A DNA stretch of 8,202 nucleotides from an uncultured Lachnospiraceae bacterium (GTDB taxonomy: Bacteria; Bacillota; Clostridia; Lachnospirales; Lachnospiraceae): assembly GCA_944376975.1 (NCBI GenBank), contig CALWEE010000067.1:1-8202 (forward strand). The letters are read 5' to 3'. Below, in pieces: positions 1 to 7,957 of the stretch (its first letter is position 1; each line of letters starts with the position of its first letter). Under the pieces are notes generated by a model that saw nothing but the letters and a program-made list of their open reading frames with translations, was not told the origin of the DNA and ran no database searches. Both the position numbers and the translations under genes were made by a program.

Positions 1-267
<267 letters not shown>

Positions 268-286
268 TTTAATTGGCTAAAGTTTA

Positions 287-315
287 TTGACAAATCCTTT
301 TCGGATAACTATAAT
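287..315 (+). promoter_or_regulatory. Perfect-consensus sigma-A promoter for ilvN-ilvC
   Basis: TTGACA (287-292) and TATAAT (310-315) are separated by exactly 17 bases, so both hexamers match the housekeeping consensus in full. The upstream stretch from about 257 to 286 is AT-rich, compatible with an UP element. Transcription should start near 321-323, immediately before the hairpin at 324-349 and about 53 bases ahead of the ilvN start codon. The leader is too short for a T-box, the usual branched-chain control device of Gram-positive bacteria. A promoter this strong suggests control by a repressor or at the RNA level. Confidence 0.88.
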
Positions 316-323
316 GAGGACAT

Positions 324-349
324 CGGGCACTTCGGACTCGAAGTGCCCG
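324..349 (+). promoter_or_regulatory. 11-bp hairpin/palindrome at the predicted 5' end of the ilvN mRNA
   Basis: CGGGCACTTCG (324-334) and CGAAGTGCCCG (339-349) are perfect inverted repeats around a 4-base GACT loop. They begin within a few bases of the transcription start predicted from the -10 at 310-315. What follows (ATCTATTTAA) is not a convincing U-tract, so this is a poor intrinsic terminator for ilvN-ilvC transcripts. It may be a 5' stabilising stem-loop, a DNA operator palindrome overlapping the start site, or a weak terminator for eno read-through. The structure is certain; the role is not known. Confidence 0.75.
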
Positions 350-375
350 GATCTATTTAAGAAGAAGGTGTATGG

Positions 376-879
376 ATGGAACAGAAACGCGTATTTTCAT
401 TGCTGGTCGACAATACTTCCGGTGTTCTGAGCCGTGCCGCGGGGCTTTTTTCCCGACGCGGCTACAACATAGACAGCCTGACTGTCGGCGCGACCTACGA
501 CCCGAAATATTCCCGTATGACGGTCGTGGCCCATGGAGACGACCTGATCCTTGAGCAGATCGAGAAGCAGCTTCGGAAGATGGAAGACGTGATCGACGTC
601 AAGATGCTCGCGGACGGGGAGGCGGTCTGCCGGGAACTGGTGCTCATCAAAGTCCGCGCCGGGGAAGGGCAGCGTCAGGACATCATCGCCGTGGCCAACG
701 TGTTCCGGGCGAATGTGGTGGACGTGGGGACCGATTCCATGATCATCGAGCTTACGGGCAACGAATCCAAACTGAACGCGTTCATTGAACTGATACATAA
801 TCATGAGATCCTTGAACTGGCCCGTACAGGCCTTACCGGCCTGACAAGAGGATCCGAAGGCGTCCTTTATCTGGATTGA
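376..879 (+). CDS. ilvN: Acetolactate synthase, small (regulatory) subunit
   Basis: This 167-residue regulatory subunit activates the catalytic acetolactate synthase subunit and confers valine feedback inhibition in the first common step of isoleucine/valine synthesis. The N-terminal ACT domain (about residues 4-78) shows LVDNTSGVLSRAAGLFSRRGYNIDSLTV. Residues N13, G16 and N31 correspond, by my manual alignment, to the valine-binding Asn/Gly/Asn of E. coli IlvH, so feedback sensitivity is probably kept. DPKYSRMT and EQIEKQLRKMEDV are also family blocks. The C-terminal ALS-type domain (about 84-160) ends LARTGLTGLTRG. Length is normal for the family. I chose the ATG at 376 because AAGGTG at 365-370 sits 5 bases upstream; the earlier ATG at 372 is out of frame and too close. 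It is followed by ilvC 75 bases later. The catalytic ilvB is not adjacent, so the holoenzyme must be completed from another locus. Confidence 0.95.
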   Translation: MEQKRVFSLLVDNTSGVLSRAAGLFSRRGYNIDSLTVGATYDPKYSRMTVVAHGDDLILEQIEKQLRKMEDVIDVKMLADGEAVCRELVLIKVRAGEGQRQDIIAVANVFRANVVDVGTDSMIIELTGNESKLNAFIELIHNHEILELARTGLTGLTRGSEGVLYLD

Positions 880-889
880 CCCTGTTTCT

Positions 890-1965
<1,076 letters not shown>

Positions 1966-1984
1966 AAAATTCGGATGATTGTAC

Positions 1985-2025
1985 AAAAGCGGTTCCGGGG
2001 AACATTTTCCCGGAACTGCTTTTTT
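1985..2025 (+). terminator. Rho-independent terminator after ilvC
   Basis: Left arm 1985-1999 pairs with right arm 2009-2023 over 15 bp with one G-U wobble (core GTTCCGGG/CCCGGAAC). A further three pairs are possible inward, leaving a CAT loop. It is followed by six T residues at 2020-2025, part of which also pairs with the A-run at the base of the stem. It starts about 20 bases after the ilvC stop and separates the ilv and transporter transcripts. Confidence 0.93.
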
Positions 2026-2052
2026 GATGTTGGGAAGCGGCAAAAAAAGCGG

Positions 2053-2067
2053 ATTTTTCAGAAAATG
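2053..2067 (+). promoter_or_regulatory. CodY-like operator upstream of the transporter operon
   Basis: ATTTTTCAGAAAATG matches the established CodY consensus AATTTTCWGAAAATT at 13 of 15 positions, including the full central TTTTCAGAAAAT core. CodY senses branched-chain amino acids and GTP in low-GC Gram-positive bacteria and typically represses peptide-uptake and ilv genes, which fits the neighbours here. The site is about 113 bases upstream of the main -35 at 2180, but only about 28 bases upstream of a possible second -10 at 2096. Whether this organism carries CodY cannot be seen in the window. Confidence 0.5.
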
Positions 2068-2095
2068 ATAATTTATTCACATTTGCATTATTGAG

Positions 2096-2126
2096 TATAA
2101 TTTATAACAAAATATGTTAATTTTGT
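2096..2126 (+). promoter_or_regulatory. Possible second -10 with adjacent inverted repeat
   Basis: A perfect TATAAT sits at 2096-2101. The best hexamer at 17-base spacing (2073-2078, TTATTC) is a poor -35, and there is no TGn extension, so this is a weak promoter candidate. Right after it, ACAAAAT (2107-2113) and ATTTTGT (2120-2126) form a 7-bp inverted repeat with a 6-base gap, which could be an operator. In such AT-rich DNA both could be chance. Confidence 0.25.
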
Positions 2127-2179
2127 GTCCTTATTACCAAATACTTACAAAAAGTTGATGGGGAAGGTCAAATGTTTTG

Positions 2180-2208
2180 TTGACAATAGACAGCATTTAT
2201 GGCATAAT
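2180..2208 (+). promoter_or_regulatory. Main promoter of the ABC transporter operon
   Basis: TTGACA (2180-2185) is a perfect -35, spaced 17 bases from CATAAT (2203-2208, 5/6). TGG directly before the -10 (2200-2202) provides an extended -10. Predicted transcription start is near 2215, giving a leader of roughly 150 bases before the binding-protein gene. Confidence 0.8.
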
Positions 2209-2256
2209 AAAACACGTATTAAGTACTGATTAGAACAAAAAGTATTAACAGGAACA

Positions 2257-2319
2257 ATGATCGGTACAGAAAGAAGGAGTGATGTAATAATATTCATTCT
2301 TTATTCTCTTGATTTTTAA
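2257..2319 (+). CDS. Possible 20-codon upstream ORF (leader peptide), unproven
   Basis: ATG at 2257 opens a 20-codon frame ending at TAA 2317-2319. The product would be a charged N-terminus (TERRSD) followed by a hydrophobic stretch (VIIFILYSL). An AGGA at 2250-2253 is only 3 bases upstream, so its ribosome site is weak. The start codon lies in the 3' arm of the first leader helix, and the stop falls inside the 5' arm of the second hairpin, so translation would open both. That geometry is suggestive, but a short ORF this size is easily produced by chance. Confidence 0.15.
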   Translation: MIGTERRSDVIIFILYSLDF

Positions 2320-2333
2320 GTGCAAACTTAAAA
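2314..2333 (+). promoter_or_regulatory. 8-bp hairpin with GCAA tetraloop before the binding-protein gene
   Basis: TTTTAAGT (2314-2321) pairs perfectly with ACTTAAAA (2326-2333) around GCAA, a GNRA-type stable tetraloop. It ends 14 bases before the Shine-Dalgarno AAGGAG (2348-2353) and has no U-tract, so it is not a terminator. mRNA protection or translation tuning are possible roles. Confidence 0.5.
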
Positions 2334-2361
2334 TAAATTTTATAAAGAAGGAGAGAAAACA

Positions 2362-3963
2362 ATGAAGAAAAAACTCGCTTTACTCATGTGTCTTGCGATG
2401 CTGGCAACATCTGTTATCGGATGTAGCGGCGGCAACGGCGAGACCACATCCGGCGGAGAGACATCAGCAGCCGGAGAGACAACAGCAGCAGCCGATGGCG
2501 CTACTGGACACAAAGACACGTTGATCATCGGTACAGACGTTGATATCAACAACCTCGACCTGCAGGCTCAGCAGGACCAGATCAACAACATCGTCCTGAA
2601 GAACACCCATCAGGCTCTGGTATGGTTCACCAACGAAGGTGAGTTTGAACCGGGCCTGGCTACAAGCTGGGAAAACGTTGACGACACACATATCAAGTTC
2701 ACGCTCCGTGACGATGTGTACTTCAACGATGGCAACAAGACTCCGATGACAGCGGAAGACGTTAAGTTCACGCTCGACATGGCTATGGAAAGCGTATCCG
2801 CTCCGAACCTTGCAGGCTTTGTTTCCTGTACAGTTGACGGCGACTACGAGTTCACCATCGAGACCGAGTCTTACAACAACGAGTTCGTTCAGTCCCTGGC
2901 TTCCCAGAACCTGGCTATCCAGTCCAAGAAAGCCTATGAAGACGGCGTTGAAGATCCGTACTACATTGGTACTGGTCCTTACAAATTCGACTCCTGGGTA
3001 CAGGGCGAGTACTGCCGTCTGACAAAGGTTGAAGATTACTGGGGAGCTACAACAGATCAGGAAGTTCCCGATTGGGCTGCTCCTGGTGTGGCTGAAACCA
3101 TCGACTTCAAACCTTATGTTGAGGCTTCCTCCCGTGTAATCGCATTACAGGCCGGTGAGATCGATGTCTGCGTTAACCCGCCGATCAACGAACTTCCCTT
3201 CCTGGAAGAAGACCCGAACATCACAGTATATGAACAGGCCGGCTCCAGACTGTTCTACTTCGCTTTCAACGTAACGAAAGAGCCGTGGGACAATCAGACA
3301 CTTCGTCAGGCTGTAGCCTGCGCGATCGACAGAGACTCTGTTCTTCAGGCCGCTGTTGAAGGCAAAGGTACATTACAGACAACGATCCTGAACCGTGGTC
3401 TGTGGGGCTTCTATGATGACATGGAAGGCTTCGACTATGATGTAGAGAGAGCGAAAGAACTTATGGCAGAAGCTGGCTATCCGGATGGCGGCATCACCAC
3501 CACTCTGACATATGCCAACAGCTCACCGTATGAATCCATCGCTACGATCATCCAGGCTAACCTGGCTGAGATCGGTATCACCGTAACACTTTCTCCGTGT
3601 GAAGACGCTACGCTGAAATCCACATGTGTAAACGGTGATCAGGAACTGTTCCTGTGGAGATGGAACGAAGACTCCAAGGTTGACTTCGTATATCGTGACC
3701 TGTTCTACACAGGCTCCGGCTCCAACTATCATCACTACAGCGACGCGCGTGCTGATGAGCTGACAGACCTTGTCGCTACAGAGAAAGATCCTGACAAACG
3801 TCTTGAGTACGCTCAGGAACTCCAGACATATCTTGTAGACGCTTGTCCGCAGGTTCCGCTGTACATAGCTAACCTGGTTATTGCTTACAACAGCAACTTA
3901 CAGGGTCAGTACTTCTACGGCGGCGGCAACCACTACTGGGCACACGCTTACATTGCTGAATAA
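2362..3963 (+). CDS. ABC importer solute-binding lipoprotein, family 5 (DppA/OppA type)
   Basis: This 533-residue extracellular receptor captures a solute, probably a short peptide, and delivers it to the permeases encoded downstream. The N-terminus is a lipoprotein signal: MKKK, a hydrophobic segment (5-19), and lipobox VIGC with C21 as the lipidated residue. A Gly/Glu/Thr/Ser/Ala-rich tether (22-50) contains three tandem six-residue repeats. The mature domain opens with TLIIGTDVDINNLD and has the SBP_bac_5 signature block around PGLATSWENVDD, FTLRDDVYFNDG and MTAEDVKFTLD. YIGTGPYKFDSW, LRQAVACAIDRDSV and AKELMAEAGYPDGG are also family blocks. Start: AAGGAG at 2348-2353 is 8 bases before the ATG. 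It is the first gene of the operon, followed by a terminator-like hairpin. Where peptide-specific members usually carry a GWxxDYxDP-like motif with an Asp for the peptide amino group, this protein has LWRWNEDSKVD (431-441), so substrate class is uncertain. Confidence 0.93.
   Translation: MKKKLALLMCLAMLATSVIGCSGGNGETTSGGETSAAGETTAAADGATGHKDTLIIGTDVDINNLDLQAQQDQINNIVLKNTHQALVWFTNEGEFEPGLATSWENVDDTHIKFTLRDDVYFNDGNKTPMTAEDVKFTLDMAMESVSAPNLAGFVSCTVDGDYEFTIETESYNNEFVQSLASQNLAIQSKKAYEDGVEDPYYIGTGPYKFDSWVQGEYCRLTKVEDYWGATTDQEVPDWAAPGVAETIDFKPYVEASSRVIALQAGEIDVCVNPPINELPFLEEDPNITVYEQAGSRLFYFAFNVTKEPWDNQTLRQAVACAIDRDSVLQAAVEGKGTLQTTILNRGLWGFYDDMEGFDYDVERAKELMAEAGYPDGGITTTLTYANSSPYESIATIIQANLAEIGITVTLSPCEDATLKSTCVNGDQELFLWRWNEDSKVDFVYRDLFYTGSGSNYHHYSDARADELTDLVATEKDPDKRLEYAQELQTYLVDACPQVPLYIANLVIAYNSNLQGQYFYGGGNHYWAHAYIAE
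2437..2490 (+). repeat. Three tandem 18-bp units in the lipoprotein tether
   Basis: Residues 26-43 read GETTSG, GETSAA, GETTAA, encoded by three consecutive 18-base units. The last two share GGAGAGACA and CAGCAG blocks nearly exactly (2455 and 2473 starts). Such in-frame units expand and contract easily and probably set the length of the flexible surface linker. Confidence 0.7.
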
Positions 3964-4031
3964 GAGACAATACACTGACAGAGTTGTTTGTGATGCTTGA
4001 ATAGTAAATCAAAAGTTATTCTGTCTGGAAC

Positions 4032-4069
4032 AGGTTTGCGGGCGGTAACAGGCCCGCAAATTTGTTTCT
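4032..4069 (+). terminator. Terminator-like hairpin between binding protein and permease genes
   Basis: TTTGCGGGC (4035-4043) pairs perfectly with GCCCGCAAA (4052-4060) around an 8-base loop, with up to three further weak pairs outside. It is followed by an interrupted T-run (TTTGTTTCT, 4061-4069). It lies about 70 bases after the binding-protein stop, and no clear promoter follows before the permease gene. The likely role is partial termination, so that the binding protein is made in excess over the membrane complex. Confidence 0.75.
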
Positions 4070-4133
4070 AAGACATTATTCCAGTAATTGGCAGACGGCA
4101 ACTGTTCATAAAAGAATAGGAGTGTATAACAAT

Positions 4134-5069
4134 ATGATCAAATACATAGTAAAACGTTTGCTCCAGCTTATTCCGGTCATCATCGTCACATCATTCCTTA
4201 TTTACTGGGCGATGAACCTGACCAGCGGCGACCCCGCACTTCTGATCGCTGGTGACAAGGCGACTCCGGAAATGTTAGAGCAGATCCGCGAAGAAATGGG
4301 ACTGAACGATCCGTTCCTTGTTCGTTATGGCAGATATATGCTCGGTATGATCCAGGGCGATATGGGTGAATCCTATATCACAGGCAAAGACGTATTCCAG
4401 ACATTCATGGAAACGCTTCCGAACACGCTGATGTTAGGCGGCGCGGCCGTACTTATCGCGGTCATCATCGCTTTGCCTCTGGGTATCTATACAGCGATCC
4501 ATCAAAGTACCTGGAAAGATAACGTGGGCATGGTCTTCGCCCTTTTCGGAACGGCGATGCCGAACTTCTGGCTCGGCCTTATGCTCATCCTGCTTTTCTC
4601 CCTGAAACTGGGCTGGTTCCCGTCCGGCGGTAAAGCAGGCTTCTCAAGCGTAGTCCTTCCGGCTGTCACAGTAGGTTACGGACTCGCCGCGCTGATCATG
4701 CGTACGACCCGTTCCTCCATGCTTGACGTTATCCGTCAGGACTATATGACGACTGCCCGGGCCAAAGGCTGCTCCGAACGTCAGGTCATCTTCAGACATG
4801 GCCTGAAGAACGCGCTTATCCCGATCATCACCGCGATCGGTATGCAGATCAGTATGATCATGACCGGTTCCGTTCTGGCCGAGACCGTATTCTCCTGGCC
4901 AGGTATCGGACGTCTCGTAAACGACTCTATCGCGCGGCGCGATAATGAAATGGTTACCGGCGCGATCATCATGTGCAGTATCTGTATGTGTCTGATCAAC
5001 CTGGTCGTTGACCTTGTTTACGCATTCTTTGATCCGCGTATCAAAGCACAGTACGCTAAGAAGGGGTGA
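4134..5069 (+). CDS. dppB: ABC importer permease, DppB/OppB type
   Basis: This 311-residue inner-membrane permease forms half of the translocation channel of the peptide-type importer. The first membrane helix is at about 9-29, following the typical start MIKYIVKRLLQLIPVIIVTS. The family blocks GDPALLIAG, LGLNDPF-like MGLNDPFLVRYGRYM and GDMGESYITGKDV are present. The membrane core holds about six helices. The cytoplasmic EAA coupling loop that docks onto the ATPase is at about 203-228 (DYMTTARAKGCSERQVIFRHGLKNAL region), followed by ETVFSWPGIGRL, typical of DppB. I chose ATG 4134 because AGGAG lies at 4118-4122, 11 bases upstream. The frame is open to an ATG at 4062, but that would add 24 residues starting within the preceding terminator's T-run, which is implausible. 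dppC follows after 7 bases, so the two are probably translationally coupled. Confidence 0.94.
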   Translation: MIKYIVKRLLQLIPVIIVTSFLIYWAMNLTSGDPALLIAGDKATPEMLEQIREEMGLNDPFLVRYGRYMLGMIQGDMGESYITGKDVFQTFMETLPNTLMLGGAAVLIAVIIALPLGIYTAIHQSTWKDNVGMVFALFGTAMPNFWLGLMLILLFSLKLGWFPSGGKAGFSSVVLPAVTVGYGLAALIMRTTRSSMLDVIRQDYMTTARAKGCSERQVIFRHGLKNALIPIITAIGMQISMIMTGSVLAETVFSWPGIGRLVNDSIARRDNEMVTGAIIMCSICMCLINLVVDLVYAFFDPRIKAQYAKKG

Positions 5070-5076
5070 TTGAGAG

Positions 5077-5973
5077 ATGGCAAAAAAAGCAAACACAGTT
5101 TCAACAAATAATGATGTGATCAAAAGCCGTTCTCAGTTCCAGGAAGTGTTTCATCGGCTTTTAAAGAATAAAGGCGCGGTCATTGGTATGATCTTCCTTC
5201 TCGTTTTGGTGATCATAGCGCTCATCAGCCCGCTTGCCTTTGATTATGAGACACAGGTTATCGGTCAGAACATGGCGGACCGTCTTCAGGGCCCCAGCGC
5301 GGCGCACTGGTTCGGTACCGATGAATACGGCCGTGACTTGTTTGCCCGTATCATGTGGGGCAGCAGATACTCCCTGATCATCGGTTTCGGCGCCGTTACC
5401 ATCGGCCTCGTAGTCGGTACGATCCTTGGCGCCATCGCCGGGTTCAAAGGCGGTATCTGGGACCAGCTGATCATGCGTTTCATCGATATTTTCTATTCTA
5501 TCCCGAACATCATGATCGCGGTTGTTATCGTATCTGTTCTCGGAACAAGTACAGTGAACCTTGTTATCGCGCTTTCCTTCTCGGCGGCCACTGGTTTCTG
5601 CCGGGTTGTCCGGGCGGCCGTTATGACTGTCCGTGACCAGGAATATGTTGAGTCTTCTTATGCCATGGGCCTTCCCACATGGAAGATCATCGCGAAGCAT
5701 ATCCTTCCCAACTGTCTGTCTCCGATCATCGTTCAGTATACGCTGCAGGTAGGTACAACGATCATTTCAGCGTCTTCACTGAGTTTCCTTGGTATCGGTG
5801 TTCCCGCGCCGGCTCCGGAGTGGGGCGCCCTGCTGTCCGGCGGACGGAGCCGTATGCGTGACGCAAGTTATCTCTGCGTCCTGCCCGGTCTCGCGATCCT
5901 CTTTACAGTACTTGCGCTGAACTTACTTGGCGATGGTTTACGTGACGCCCTTGATCCAAAGCTTAAGAAATAG
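5077..5973 (+). CDS. dppC: ABC importer permease, DppC/OppC type
   Basis: This 298-residue protein is the second permease subunit, pairing with the DppB-type protein. A Lys/Ser/Asn-rich cytoplasmic N-terminus leads into the OppC_N block LLKNKGAVIGMIFL and the first membrane helix (about 34-54). The hallmark HWFGTDEYGRD is at 77-87. About five more helices follow. The EAA loop is at about 189-215 (EYVESSYAMG then W-IIAKHILPN), and the C-terminal GDGLRDALDPKLK closes as in the family. The ATG at 5077 is preceded by AAGGGG at 5061-5066, which overlaps the end of dppB. The next gene's Shine-Dalgarno overlaps this stop codon, indicating tight co-translation through the operon. Confidence 0.94.
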   Translation: MAKKANTVSTNNDVIKSRSQFQEVFHRLLKNKGAVIGMIFLLVLVIIALISPLAFDYETQVIGQNMADRLQGPSAAHWFGTDEYGRDLFARIMWGSRYSLIIGFGAVTIGLVVGTILGAIAGFKGGIWDQLIMRFIDIFYSIPNIMIAVVIVSVLGTSTVNLVIALSFSAATGFCRVVRAAVMTVRDQEYVESSYAMGLPTWKIIAKHILPNCLSPIIVQYTLQVGTTIISASSLSFLGIGVPAPAPEWGALLSGGRSRMRDASYLCVLPGLAILFTVLALNLLGDGLRDALDPKLKK

Positions 5974-5985
5974 GTGGTAGAAAAT

Positions 5986-6999
5986 ATGGCAGATTTAGTT
6001 CTTGATATAAAGGATTTAGTTGTTCATTACGAGACAGAAGATGCCGATGTCCATGCGGTCAACGGTATCAGCTTCCAGCTGGGTAAAAAGACGACGCTTG
6101 GTCTGGTTGGCGAGACAGGCGCGGGCAAGACAACGACCGCGCTTTCCATCCTGAACCTGGTGCCCAATCCTCCGGGAAAGATCAAAAGCGGAAGCATCGT
6201 ACTGGACGGAGTAGATGTATTGAAGTTATCACAGGAAGAACTGGAAAAAGTCCGTGGTAACGATGTGGCGATGATCTTCCAGGATCCCATGACCGCTCTC
6301 AACCCGGTTATGACGGTGGGAGAGCAGATCGCCGAAAGCGTTGAGCTCCATGAGAAAGTTTCCAAACAGGAAGCCATGGAGCGTGCCAAAGAAATGCTCA
6401 GACTGGTTGGTATCGCCGAGAACCGGGCTTACGATTATCCCCATCAGTTCTCCGGCGGTATGAAGCAGCGTGTTGTCATCGCCATCGCGCTGGCATGTAA
6501 CCCGAAGCTGCTCATCGCTGACGAACCGACAACGGCTCTGGACGTTACGATCCAGGCTCAGGTTCTTGAGCTTATGAAAAATCTTATCCGTGAATACGAT
6601 ATGTCCATGATTCTCATCACCCATGACCTGGGCGTTGTTGCCGAGATCTGTGATGACGTGGCCGTTGTTTACGCCGGACGTATCGTTGAGATCGGTACGG
6701 CAGATGATATATTCAATCATACCCATCATCCGTACACGGAAGGTCTGTTCGATTCTCTCCCCAACCTGAAGGAAAGAGGAGAGGAACTTCAGCCGATCAA
6801 AGGTTTGATGCCCGACCCGTCCAACCTGCCGCCGGGATGTTCTTTCGCTCCCCGGTGTCCGTACGCGACAGATGCCTGCTCAAAGAAAGTTCCTGAACTT
6901 CGTCCGGTCGGCGGAACGAGCAGCTCGAAACATATGGTTGCCTGCGACGCGTACGATGATCCGAAATTCTGCTTAAGGAGGAACAAAGATGGCAAATAA
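5986..6999 (+). CDS. dppD: ABC importer ATPase, DppD/OppD type
   Basis: This 337-residue ATP-binding subunit powers the importer together with the DppF-type partner. Motifs in order: Walker A GETGAGKT (42-49), Q-loop [10 protein letters not shown] (98-107), canonical signature FSGGMKQR (155-162), Walker B LLIADEP (175-181), D-loop ALD (184-186) and switch His in ITHD (H213). The C-terminal oligopeptide/dipeptide extension carries four cysteines (C285, C291, C298, C320). This spacing matches the [4Fe-4S]-binding domain reported for some DppD-family ATPases. I place the start at ATG 5986, with AGGTGG (5972-5977) 8 bases upstream. A GTG at 5974 is in frame but directly follows the dppC stop and would overlap that site. 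The 3' end overlaps dppF by 11 bases. Confidence 0.95.
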   Translation: MADLVLDIKDLVVHYETEDADVHAVNGISFQLGKKTTLGLVGETGAGKTTTALSILNLVPNPPGKIKSGSIVLDGVDVLKLSQEELEKVRGNDVAMIFQDPMTALNPVMTVGEQIAESVELHEKVSKQEAMERAKEMLRLVGIAENRAYDYPHQFSGGMKQRVVIAIALACNPKLLIADEPTTALDVTIQAQVLELMKNLIREYDMSMILITHDLGVVAEICDDVAVVYAGRIVEIGTADDIFNHTHHPYTEGLFDSLPNLKERGEELQPIKGLMPDPSNLPPGCSFAPRCPYATDACSKKVPELRPVGGTSSSKHMVACDAYDDPKFCLRRNKDGK

Positions 7000-7957
7000 G
7001 ATAATTCTTGAAGTAGATAATCTGACAAAGTACTTTAATACTCCTGGCGGACTTCTTCACGCGGTCGATGGTATCAGCTTTAAGCTTGAAGAAGGAAAGA
7101 CTCTGGGCGTTGTAGGTGAGTCCGGCTGCGGTAAATCCACCACGGGCCGTACCATCCTGAAACTGCTCCAGCCCACATCCGGAAAGATCATCTTTGACGG
7201 CGAGGATATCACAAGCTATGGTATGAAGAAGATGAGACGTCTGCGTCAGGAAATGCAGATGATCTTCCAGGACCCGTTCTCCTCTCTGGACCCGAGACAG
7301 AACGTTATGCAGCTGATCAGTGAGCCGATCATCGAGCACAAGCTTCTGAAAGGCCGCGCGGCGATCGAAAAACGTACAAGAGAGCTGATGGACATCGTAG
7401 GTCTGGCTCAGAGATACGTAAACGTTTATCCTCATGAGCTTGACGGCGGACGCCGTCAGAGGATCGGTATCGCCAGAGCCCTGGCGGTAGACCCGAAACT
7501 GATCGTCTGCGACGAGCCGGTATCCGCTCTGGATGTATCCATTCAGGCGCAGGTACTGAACCTTCTGAAAGAACTGCAGCGTGAATATGGTCTGACCTAT
7601 ATCTTCATCACCCATGACCTTTCCGTTGTTAAATACTTCTCAGATGACATCGCGGTTATGTATCTTGGACAGATGGTTGAGAAGGCGCCTTCCGACCTGC
7701 TGTTCCAGAAACCGACCCATCCCTATACCAAAGCGCTGCTTTCCGCTATTCCGATCCCGACAGTCGGAAAAGAAAGACCGCAGCGGCAGCTGATCAAAGG
7801 TGAGATCACGTCTCCGGTCAACCTTCCGGACGAATGCCGTTTCAACAAACGTTGTGATTTCGCTCATGATATCTGTAAGAAGGGCAATCCGTCCCTGAAA
7901 GAGATCGCTCCGGGCCATTTCGTCGCATGTTCCCGTGTAGACGAGTTCGTTGGCTGA
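6989..7957 (+). CDS. dppF: ABC importer ATPase, DppF/OppF type, with altered signature
   Basis: This 322-residue second ATPase should form a heterodimer with the DppD-type subunit. Motifs: Walker [10 protein letters not shown] (43-51), Q-loop [10 protein letters not shown] (93-102), Walker B LIVCDEP (171-177), D-loop ALD (180-182) and switch His in ITHD (H209). The ABC signature, normally LSGGQ, reads LDGGR (151-155), so the serine that contacts ATP gamma-phosphate is Asp152. The site it shapes, against the DppD Walker A, may therefore be weakened. The C-terminal oligo_HPY-type region has four Cys (283, 289, 296, 314), again compatible with an iron-sulfur cluster. The AAGGAGG Shine-Dalgarno (6975-6981) lies inside dppD, and the start overlaps its end by 11 bases, a coupling arrangement. 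The gene is complete. No terminator is visible in the 93 bases after it. Confidence 0.95.
   Translation: MANKIILEVDNLTKYFNTPGGLLHAVDGISFKLEEGKTLGVVGESGCGKSTTGRTILKLLQPTSGKIIFDGEDITSYGMKKMRRLRQEMQMIFQDPFSSLDPRQNVMQLISEPIIEHKLLKGRAAIEKRTRELMDIVGLAQRYVNVYPHELDGGRRQRIGIARALAVDPKLIVCDEPVSALDVSIQAQVLNLLKELQREYGLTYIFITHDLSVVKYFSDDIAVMYLGQMVEKAPSDLLFQKPTHPYTKALLSAIPIPTVGKERPQRQLIKGEITSPVNLPDECRFNKRCDFAHDICKKGNPSLKEIAPGHFVACSRVDEFVG

Larger units (their letters stand above)
2215..2361 (+). other. Structured 5' leader of the transporter mRNA
   Basis: The roughly 150-base untranslated leader has a possible long-range helix, 2223-2232 with 2258-2267 (GTACTGATTA against TGATCGGTAC, 10 bp with two G-U pairs, 25-base loop), and a second hairpin at 2314-2333. 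A 20-codon ORF at 2257-2319 lies between them. It matches no riboswitch class that I recognise, and no terminator is visible inside it. GTATTAA is repeated at 2216-2222 and 2242-2248. Confidence 0.35.

Noticed and set aside
2273..2287. Start-stop mini-ORF (ATG TAA) behind a good GAAGGAG
   Set aside because: Only 2 bases separate GGAG from the ATG, too close for efficient initiation, and start-stop pairs arise easily by chance.
2041..2361. CRISPR array, T-box, insertion sequence or attachment site in the long non-coding gap
   Set aside because: No regularly spaced repeats, no T-box or specifier features, no transposase remnants and no tRNA-like sequence were found.
4088..4117. Promoter in front of dppB (TTGGCA, 18 bases, AAGAAT)
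   Set aside because: The -10 matches only 4 of 6 and lacks the key first T; read-through of the upstream hairpin explains expression better.
4062..4133. Upstream ATG extending the DppB-type permease by 24 residues
   Set aside because: It begins inside the T-run of the preceding hairpin, has no ribosome site of its own, and adds residues before the typical MIKYIVKRLLQL start, which has AGGAG upstream.
5974..5985. GTG at 5974 as the DppD-type ATPase start
   Set aside because: It directly follows the dppC stop, overlaps the AGGTGG ribosome site, and has no separate site upstream.
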